From CAVZKK01 sp964573475 (GTDB lineage Archaea > Thermoproteota > Bathyarchaeia > Bathyarchaeales > Bathycorpusculaceae), in assembly GCA_964573475.1 (NCBI GenBank), contig CAZNJT010000023.1, forward strand, positions 1 to 18,858: a stretch of DNA of 18,858 bases, written 5' to 3'. The translations under genes and the position numbers were made by a program. Under the pieces are notes generated by a model. That model did not search any database. It had not been told where the DNA came from and worked only from the letters and a program-made list of their open reading frames with translations. Shown piece by piece: positions 7,710-13,259 of the stretch. Numbering within the stretch: position 1 is the first letter of the stretch; every line of letters begins with the position of its first letter.

Positions 7710-7874
7710 ATGGCTAAATGTCCTAAGTGTAAAAGAGAAGTCAGTACTCCTAAGAAGACTTGGAAGATGGCTGGAAGGAAAGATAAGAGTGGCAAGAGAA
7801 CGGAACTTACAATTGGACTCTTTGAATGTTGTGGAAAATCTTTCAGGTCTGTCTTAGGCAAGAGAAAAATCTGA
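7710..7874 (+). CDS. Small zinc-ribbon, Cren7-like putative chromatin protein
   Basis: This very basic 54-residue protein starts MAKCPKCKREV and carries the core KTWKM...RTELTIGLFECCGKSFRSVLGK. The core resembles Cren7, the DNA-binding SH3-fold chromatin protein of Crenarchaea: Cren7 has VWALAPKG..KGVKIGLFKDPETGKYFRHKLP, with the Trp, IGLF and GK.FR in the same order. CxxC (C4, C7) plus C40/C41 suggest an added zinc site, absent from classical Cren7; the adjacent CC is unusual, since a CxxC would be expected. ATG 7710 is chosen because the zinc motif begins there, with weak GGGAAG upstream; ATG 7659 in the same frame would add 17 residues. Likely role: DNA binding or bending. The assignment rests on motif resemblance only, and a general zinc-ribbon protein is the alternative. 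Confidence 0.6.
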   Translation: MAKCPKCKREVSTPKKTWKMAGRKDKSGKRTELTIGLFECCGKSFRSVLGKRKI

Positions 7875-7898
7875 TTCCAGTAAAAAATCAACCCTATC

Positions 7899-7906
7899 TT
7901 TTTTTT
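7899..7906 (+). terminator. T-tract terminator after the Cren7-like gene
   Basis: Eight consecutive T residues, followed by CTATTT, lie 25 bases past the stop codon. Archaeal RNA polymerase terminates at such T-runs without needing a hairpin. Confidence 0.5.
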
Positions 7907-7922
7907 CTATTTCACCTCACAA

Positions 7923-7969
7923 ACATTCTAAAGGCTTCATAAAAAGAAAACTTCACAAATAATGTTTAG
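7923..7969 (+). repeat. Direct repeat copy B (upstream of the parS-like site)
   Basis: This is the second copy of the element at 7602-7648, retaining CATTC, CTTCATAAAAAGAAAA and CACAAATAATGTTTAG. It is not followed by a second copy of the small gene; nine bases after it the parS-like palindrome begins. Confidence 0.4.
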
Positions 7970-7977
7970 CATAATAC

Positions 7978-7997
7978 AATGTTTCACGTGGAACATT
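7978..7997. promoter_or_regulatory. parS-like centromere site (ParB-binding palindrome)
   Basis: The minus strand at 7995-7980 reads TGTTCCACGTGAAACA. This fits the Bacillus subtilis Spo0J/ParB parS consensus TGTTNCACGTGAAACA at every position. The surrounding AA...TT extends the near-perfect palindrome to 20 bp with a single asymmetric pair. In bacteria ParB loads at such sites as a CTP-dependent clamp and guides origin segregation. It lies outside any gene. Function in this archaeon is inference: a ParB homologue must exist elsewhere in the genome. Confidence 0.65.
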
Positions 7998-8087
7998 TTA
8001 CTGATTACGAATTCAATTTCAAGATACTAATTTTCACTTCTTAAATCAAATATCTAATAATCAATATCACAAGATGGGGCGTAAAAA

Positions 8088-8207
8088 TTGAAAACTAAGC
8101 AAGAAAAAACTGTAGATTCTAGAAGTGTTAACTCCCTAAGAAGCATTTCCAAAGAAGAAAGGAAAAGAGAAGCAAGTAAACCATTATACTTAACTCGATA
8201 TGAATAA
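8088..8207 (+). CDS. Possible 39-residue charged small protein
   Basis: A TTG-initiated frame encodes MKTKQEKTVDSRSVNSLRS..., rich in Lys, Arg, Glu and Ser, ending in TAA at 8205-8207. An A/T-rich TATA-like TCTAATAATC (8051-8060) lies about 32 bases upstream and GGGGCG (8076-8081) could serve weakly for ribosome binding. No family is recognised. It may be a chance frame in an AT-rich spacer. Confidence 0.22.
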   Translation: MKTKQEKTVDSRSVNSLRSISKEERKREASKPLYLTRYE

Positions 8208-8285
8208 ATAAGTAAAATCCAAAAAAACCTATATTGCCTAATATTCCACCTTCTTATATGGTTTAGTTTTGAATTTCGTAGAATT

Positions 8286-8846
8286 TTAATGATAGATTTT
8301 GGTGCAAACTGCCACATAACATTTTAAGCCTTCATCTTTCAAAGCAACAATATTAAAGCCAGAATCTCGCAGTAACTCCTCAAATTCTTCCAGCGTGAAA
8401 GCTTTCTTCATGCCAGTAATAACAATAACGGCATCATCTTTTGCAACTCGCCTAATTTCGTTCAAGGTTTTAGCTGGGTTTGGCATGTTTTGAATGAGCG
8501 TTATACCAAAAACATGGCTGAAGATATTTTCTTTTAGAGGCATGTTATCAGCATCAGCTAAAATCAAGTGTATATTTTGAAAGTTTTTTGCACGTTTTTT
8601 CGCTTGAAGCAAAATTTTCCTAGAAATATCCAGTCCAACTGTTGTTTCTGCTTTATCAGCCACATAACCAAATAATAGTCCTGTTCCGCAACCTGCATCC
8701 AAAACCAGACTGTGCTTTTCCATTTTTAAGCCTTCTAATGCCGCCTCAATTTTTGCAGTCTGTTCTTCAGCATATTGCATGTCATAAATGTGAGCTGTTA
8801 AATCGTAGCGATGCATCAAGTCACGTTTCTTATCCCATTCGCTCAT
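8286..8846 (-). CDS. Class I SAM-dependent methyltransferase
   Basis: This 186-residue protein has the Rossmann methyltransferase core: motif I VLDAGCGTGLLFGYV (48-62), the acidic ribose-binding GLDIS (71-75), LADADNMPLKENIFSHVFG (motifs II/III region), and NEIRRVAKDDAVIVITG. It belongs to the Methyltransf_11/25 type; substrate unknown. ATG 8846 is preferred over an upstream TTG at 8921 because MSEWDKKRDLMHRYDLTAHIYD is a typical beginning for this family and a TATA-like CATACATAAG (8875-8866) would give a near-leaderless mRNA. The start region overlaps or abuts the divergent nucS start, so the two genes share a promoter region that is at least partly coding. Confidence 0.82.
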   Translation of the reverse strand: MSEWDKKRDLMHRYDLTAHIYDMQYAEEQTAKIEAALEGLKMEKHSLVLDAGCGTGLLFGYVADKAETTVGLDISRKILLQAKKRAKNFQNIHLILADADNMPLKENIFSHVFGITLIQNMPNPAKTLNEIRRVAKDDAVIVITGMKKAFTLEEFEELLRDSGFNIVALKDEGLKCYVAVCTKIYH

Positions 8847-8907
8847 GGCAAACTCTTCAGAAATCTTATGTATGCACAAGTCTTCTAAATCTATTGGCGA
8901 AAACGCG

Positions 8908-9699
8908 TTGTCAAACTTCAAACCCTTAAATGTTTTAGTGAATCCTAATGTTGCAGAAGCAGAAAAGGCAGTTAAAGAGGCTGTTTCTCAACGCAAAACG
9001 CTGCTTGTCATTGGCAACTGTTGGGTGCATTACCTTGGTAGAGCAAAGTCGAAACTTGAACCTGGCGAACGCATCTTAATAATTAAGGAGGATGGCTCCC
9101 TTCTCGTCCATCGTTCAGTTGGTTATGAACCAGTTAACTGGCAACCTTCAGGATGCATTTTCCAAATCCAAGACAAAGACAACATTTTAGAGATTCGTGC
9201 AGTAAGGCAAAAGCCAGCCGAATCTGTTAAGGTGTTTTTTGACAAAATTCACATAGTGTCTGCCTTAAGCCTTGCTGATTCTGGAGAATTTTCTCTTTAT
9301 GCGAGTGAGGAGGACATGCAGAAAGCCATTCTATTCGATCCTTCGCTTTTAGAGGAGGGTTTCAAGCCCATAAGCTACGAGAAGAAGGTTGAACCAGGCT
9401 TTGTAGATGTCTATGGCGTGGATAAGAATGGAAAACTTGTTGTTGTGGAGATTAAACGTAAAACAGCGGGCAAAGAAGCAGCCCTTCAACTTGCCAAATA
9501 CATTGATGCAGTTAAAGGCAAAGCTAATCGTGAGGTTAGAGGAATTCTGGTGGCGCCGAACATTGCGAAGGATGTTCAGAGATTGCTAGCAACTCTCGGA
9601 TTGGAGTTTAAATCGTTAGACCCAAGAAAGTGTGCTGACATCTTAAAAAGATCTGAGGCAAGAAAACTGGAGGCATTTTTCACGGAGGAAACCAAATAA
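8908..9699 (+). CDS. nucS: Endonuclease NucS/EndoMS (mismatch/branched-DNA repair)
   Basis: The 263-residue protein fits the archaeal NucS family (about 250 residues). The N-terminal DNA-binding domain has YLGRAKSKLEPGER (R45) and EPVNWQPSG (W78). The C-terminal restriction-fold nuclease domain has GFVDVYGVDKNGKLVVVEIKRK with D167, E181, K183, and QLAKY (Q194). These match the catalytic D, ExK and Q of characterised NucS/EndoMS, which cuts both strands at mismatched bases. The C-terminal RKLEAFFTEE resembles a PCNA-interacting peptide without the usual leading Gln. The start is uncertain: TTG 8908 aligns best with known N-termini, while ATG 8845, ATG 8872 and GTG 8938 share the frame. Its stop overlaps the next start as TAATG, so it is translationally coupled to the UPF0282 gene. 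Confidence 0.88.
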   Translation: MSNFKPLNVLVNPNVAEAEKAVKEAVSQRKTLLVIGNCWVHYLGRAKSKLEPGERILIIKEDGSLLVHRSVGYEPVNWQPSGCIFQIQDKDNILEIRAVRQKPAESVKVFFDKIHIVSALSLADSGEFSLYASEEDMQKAILFDPSLLEEGFKPISYEKKVEPGFVDVYGVDKNGKLVVVEIKRKTAGKEAALQLAKYIDAVKGKANREVRGILVAPNIAKDVQRLLATLGLEFKSLDPRKCADILKRSEARKLEAFFTEETK

Positions 9700-10607
9700 T
9701 GATTCGAAGAATTGTCCCATTAGCCTTTGACAGTTTCGGCGTCCGCTCTATGGCAACCTTCGTAGAAACAGACGACTTAAAAGTTCTAATAGATCCCGGA
9801 GTTGCTTTAGCTCCTGTTCGCTATGGTTTGGAGCCGCATCCGTTAGAATGGCAGAGGCTTGATGAAGCTTGGGACGCAATAAAGCAGTATGCGGAAAATG
9901 CTGATGTGTTAATTGTGACGCATTACCATTATGACCATCATGATCCAGGCAGTCCTGAATTATACAAAAACAAAACAGTTTTCATAAAGCATCCAACACA
10001 GAACATAAACCGAAGCCAACAAGAAAGAGCAGCCCTATTCCTCGAAGCCATAAAGGGAATGCCTAAAAAACTTGAAGTTGCAGACGAAAAAAATTTCCAA
10101 CTAGGTAAAACGTTCATAAACTTTTCAAAAGCCGTGTGTCATGGAACAAACCCGCGCCTTGGATATGTAACAGAAATTAGCATAAAAAGCAACAGCGAAA
10201 AATTTCTTTACACATCCGACGTTGAGGGACCATCCCTTGAAGACCAAATAGGCTTTATTCTCGAAGAGAAGCCTGACGTTTTGTTTGTGGACGGCCCAAT
10301 GACGTATATGCTTGGCTATCGCTATTCATATAAGAGCCTAGAAATCTCTAACAGCAATCTTGTCAAAGCCATAAAAGAAACAAGCCTAAACACGCTTGTT
10401 TTAGACCATCATTTCCTACGGGACTTGAATTACAAGGCAAGGATAAAACCAATTTATGAAGCCGCGGATAAGCGGGGAATAAAAGTTGTTACTGCCGCCG
10501 AGTTCTGTGGAAGAAAAATCGAAATGCTCGAAGCTTCAAGAAGGGAACTGTACGCAAAATATGGTGAAGCAGAAGTTAAAGGCAAAAAGCGTATACTAAA
10601 AGAGTGA
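9699..10607 (+). CDS. UPF0282 family metallo-beta-lactamase-fold hydrolase
   Basis: The 302-residue protein begins MIRRIVPLAFDSFGVRSMATFVETDDLKVLIDPGVAL and carries the metal-binding THYHYDHHDP motif (H75, H77, D79, H80). Additional candidate ligands are in AVCHGTNP, LYTSDVEG and VLDHHFLRD. Length and the GVRSMATFVET opening match the archaeal UPF0282 (COG2248) family of predicted MBL-fold hydrolases, whose substrate is not established. It overlaps the nucS stop by one base (TAATG) and so is made together with NucS. This suggests, without proving, a nucleic-acid or nucleotide substrate. Confidence 0.85.
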   Translation: MIRRIVPLAFDSFGVRSMATFVETDDLKVLIDPGVALAPVRYGLEPHPLEWQRLDEAWDAIKQYAENADVLIVTHYHYDHHDPGSPELYKNKTVFIKHPTQNINRSQQERAALFLEAIKGMPKKLEVADEKNFQLGKTFINFSKAVCHGTNPRLGYVTEISIKSNSEKFLYTSDVEGPSLEDQIGFILEEKPDVLFVDGPMTYMLGYRYSYKSLEISNSNLVKAIKETSLNTLVLDHHFLRDLNYKARIKPIYEAADKRGIKVVTAAEFCGRKIEMLEASRRELYAKYGEAEVKGKKRILKE

Positions 10608-10671
10608 ATAAGGATTCTTTAAGAAAATACTGCTTAAAAATTGTTGCTAGCCATTCTTAACGTGCGATATT

Positions 10672-10679
10672 CTTAAATC
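10672..10679 (+). promoter_or_regulatory. Weak candidate TATA box for the ABC transporter operon
   Basis: CTTAAATC in the 125-base gap after the UPF0282 gene would place transcription start near 10700. Downstream GAGGT (10710-10714) and GGCGA (10721-10725) are possible ribosome sites for the TTG at 10733. Confidence 0.25.
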
Positions 10680-10732
10680 GCCCATCGACTGTTTTTGGTT
10701 ATTATCGCTGAGGTTAAGCTGGCGAATGAAAC

Positions 10733-12400
10733 TTGCGAAAGTACACAATCAGCTTCATCGTTGGATTAGTCGTACTATGCGTAATGACCTGGCTAATCGT
10801 AACCTTCGTGAATTATCCACCAGAAATTAAAAATCTTCCCTTATACACTTTCAGCACAGTTTCCCGAATCGTAATTACACTTTTAATTTCAGTTGCGTGG
10901 GGAGTCTCCTTCGGCATATTTGCAGCCACAAACAAATGGGCATCGCTGATTCTCACACCTTTCATAGACCTATTGCAGTCGATTCCGATACTTGGATATT
11001 TCCCAATGGTCATTGGTTTTCTATTCGCATTAGGCCCGTTAGGTATTGAACTATCCGTCATAATCCTACTTTTCACATCTATGGCGTGGGCCATCTTCTT
11101 TGGAGTACTAGGAGCCATTCGCGGTATCCCAACAAACGTCGTCGAGTCAGCCCAAAGTTTTGGTTTAACAGGATGGCGATATATTAGGCATGTAGTGCTG
11201 CCTGCAATCACTCCAGCCGTGATTTCAGGAGCAAACCTTGCATGGTGCGATGGCTGGTTTTTCATGATTGCTGCAGAATACATTCAATACAAAGGAGACG
11301 TCGTTACACCGCCTTCCGGCGGATTAGGTACCCTCCTTGCAGAGGCTGCTTACAAATACCAAGACATGAATCTTGCCATAATCCTTCTAATATTCATAAC
11401 CTTCATCGTAGTATACTTCAACACTTTAACTTGGCAGAAACTCATGGAGAGAGCTAGCACAGGCACCTTTAAGCCCGTCTTCAGAATGGATTTGTCAGGG
11501 GTTGGAAAACTTGGATTTGCCAAGGCAACCAGTTGGCTGCATTTTGGAAGACTCCACTGGCCAAAATCTTTCTCCATCGCTTCTCAGCGCTTGCGAAAAT
11601 ATAGTCACATCGAAAAAATTATCGCTGCAGTATTAGCTTTTTCAGCGGTTTTCTTTGTTTTGTATATGGTATTTGGTCAATTTCCAACATTTGCAATAAT
11701 TCAGGAAGGATTCAGCAAACCGCCTGCAGAAGAACTTAGCCTTCTGCCACTGTTAATCGCCCTAACCATGGGACGACTTACAATAGCCTATGGAATTTCC
11801 CTCGCAGTCGCAATCAGCATGGGCGTTCTAGCTGCTGAACATAAGAGATTCGCAGCCGTGTTTTATCCGCTTTATGATATTGGACAGGGAGTGCCAATTC
11901 TCGCTTTGTTCCCAGTTATTTTTCTTGGATTAAACGAACTACTTGGAAATCAGGGAATCGCCCTTGAGCTTACGTGTACTTTAATGCTGGTTCTCGACAT
12001 GATATGGTACATGTTCCTCAACATTGTAAGTGCGGTGAAAAACATTCCCACTGAAATAAGGGAAGTTGGTCAACTTTTCGGATTTAAAGGCTTGAAGAGG
12101 GTCACACATTTGGTTATTCCTTCCATATTGCCTTCCATCGTGACTGGGAGTATACTCTCATGGGGAACCGGATGGAACACAATAATATTCGCAGAGTACC
12201 TCCCGTCAACACAACAAGGTGGTCAGCCAATTTCAGTTCTAGGTCTGGGCTCGTTTCTGGACAAAGCAGGATATGAGTGGGGAAATACTGTTTTACTCAT
12301 TTTTCTCTTGGGCATAATCGCAGTAATCGTACTCTCCATGGAAGCATTTGTTTGGCGACGCCTGCTAAGAAAATTTGAAAAATACCACGTAGAGGTGTAA
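10733..12400 (+). CDS. Fused two-domain ABC transporter permease (nitrate/sulfonate/taurine type)
   Basis: The 555-residue membrane protein contains two tandem BPD_transp_1 domains, about 1-235 and 290-555, each with about five to six membrane segments. Each half has an EAA loop that docks on the ATPase: ESAQSFGLTGWRYIRHVVLPAITPAVISG in the first and EVGQLFGFKGLKRVTHLVIPSILPSIVTG in the second. The pattern belongs to the SsuC/TauC/NrtB group. Most members are single-domain homodimers; this fusion gives the whole channel from one chain. An in-frame TGA at 10727 makes TTG 10733 the first possible start, and the hydrophobic segment begins right after it. The ATPase gene follows after 3 bases. 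Substrate is unknown; no binding protein is encoded nearby. Confidence 0.85.
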   Translation: MRKYTISFIVGLVVLCVMTWLIVTFVNYPPEIKNLPLYTFSTVSRIVITLLISVAWGVSFGIFAATNKWASLILTPFIDLLQSIPILGYFPMVIGFLFALGPLGIELSVIILLFTSMAWAIFFGVLGAIRGIPTNVVESAQSFGLTGWRYIRHVVLPAITPAVISGANLAWCDGWFFMIAAEYIQYKGDVVTPPSGGLGTLLAEAAYKYQDMNLAIILLIFITFIVVYFNTLTWQKLMERASTGTFKPVFRMDLSGVGKLGFAKATSWLHFGRLHWPKSFSIASQRLRKYSHIEKIIAAVLAFSAVFFVLYMVFGQFPTFAIIQEGFSKPPAEELSLLPLLIALTMGRLTIAYGISLAVAISMGVLAAEHKRFAAVFYPLYDIGQGVPILALFPVIFLGLNELLGNQGIALELTCTLMLVLDMIWYMFLNIVSAVKNIPTEIREVGQLFGFKGLKRVTHLVIPSILPSIVTGSILSWGTGWNTIIFAEYLPSTQQGGQPISVLGLGSFLDKAGYEWGNTVLLIFLLGIIAVIVLSMEAFVWRRLLRKFEKYHVEV

Positions 12401-12403
12401 ACA

Positions 12404-13222
12404 TTGTCCATACTCGAAGTAGAAAACGTGACAAAAACATTCATTATGGAGAAATCCAAAGCCTTAGTCCTGGACAACGTGAGTTTTTCAGTTGGAAACG
12501 ACGAATTTGTCTGTTTGGTTGGACCTTCCGGCTGTGGAAAATCCACCATGCTCAGGATCATAGCGGGTTTAGAAAAAACTGATTCAGGCAGAATACTGTT
12601 TCGCAGCCAGCCTATCACCCAACCCACTCCAAAGATTACTATGATCTTTCAGCTTTTCGGCCTACTACCATGGAAAAGTGCTTTAGAAAACGTTGAAGTG
12701 CCATTAGAAGTGCTTGGTATGGAGAAGGAAAAGCGAAAACACATTGCTGAAGAATATTTAAAAATGGTTGGGCTCGAAGGCTTCGAAAACACTTATCCCC
12801 ATGACCTTTCAGGCGGGATGAAGCAACGCGTAGGAATTGCAAGAGCCCTAGCCTTAAAACCAGAAGTCTTGCTGATGGATGAGCCTTTCTCTTCGCTAGA
12901 TGAACTCACCGCCAAAACCCTACGAGAGTTAGTGCTTGACATTTGGCGAAATCCCGCTTTGCCGACGAACACCTTTATAATGGTAAGCCACAACGTCGAA
13001 GAAGCAGTGTTCATGGCAGACAGAGTGATAGTGATGTCACCTCGACCCGGAAAAGTTATCGGAGAAGTGAAAATTGACATTCCAAGAGCCCGCACCAAAT
13101 ACTTAAGGGATCCCGCATACTTCAAATTCGTTGATGAAGTAGTAGAACTGCTGGAAAAAAGCAAAACCAAAACGAAAGATGAAAGCCCCTTATCGTTAAC
13201 AGCGAATAGAGTTGACAGATGA
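12404..13222 (+). CDS. ABC transporter ATP-binding protein (SsuB/TauB/NrtD-like)
   Basis: The 272-residue ATPase has Walker A GPSGCGKST (40-48), a Q-loop at Q83 in IFQLFGLLPW, signature LSGGMKQR (135-142), Walker B VLLMDEP (155-161), D-loop SSLDE, and switch His 196 in SHNVEEA. The LLPW after the Q-loop and VIVMSPRPGKV near the end are typical of the nitrate/sulfonate/taurine importer group. AGAGGTG (12391-12397), which overlaps the permease stop region, lies 6 bases before the TTG start and fixes it. It forms the cytoplasmic motor for the fused permease. The stop is followed by a convergent hairpin. Confidence 0.9.
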   Translation: MSILEVENVTKTFIMEKSKALVLDNVSFSVGNDEFVCLVGPSGCGKSTMLRIIAGLEKTDSGRILFRSQPITQPTPKITMIFQLFGLLPWKSALENVEVPLEVLGMEKEKRKHIAEEYLKMVGLEGFENTYPHDLSGGMKQRVGIARALALKPEVLLMDEPFSSLDELTAKTLRELVLDIWRNPALPTNTFIMVSHNVEEAVFMADRVIVMSPRPGKVIGEVKIDIPRARTKYLRDPAYFKFVDEVVELLEKSKTKTKDESPLSLTANRVDR

Positions 13223-13231
13223 ACTAACCTT

Positions 13232-13258
13232 GCTTTTTCTAAATAAAACAGAAAAGGC
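13232..13258. terminator. Hairpin between convergent genes
   Basis: GCTTTTTCT (13232-13240) pairs with AGAAAAGGC (13250-13258), nine pairs with one G-U, around a 9-base A-rich loop. It lies between two converging stops and has T-runs on both strands, so it can act in both directions. The last bases reach the stop region of the AAA+ gene at 13260. Confidence 0.5.
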
Positions 13259-13259
13259 T

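Larger units (their letters stand above)
7875..8285. other. 411-bp intergenic region containing a parS-like site
   Basis: The stretch holds the T-tract (7899-7906), repeat copy B (7923-7969), the parS-like palindrome (7978-7997) and a weak 39-codon frame (8088-8207). No tRNA or rRNA is seen. It is AT-rich, lies between the Cren7-like gene and the 3' end of the minus-strand methyltransferase, and may be structural rather than coding. Confidence 0.5.

Noticed and set aside
10726..10728. ATG at 10726 as the start of the ABC permease
   Set aside because: It is out of frame with the permease and its own frame gives a non-hydrophobic sequence; the in-frame TGA at 10727 makes TTG 10733 the first usable start.
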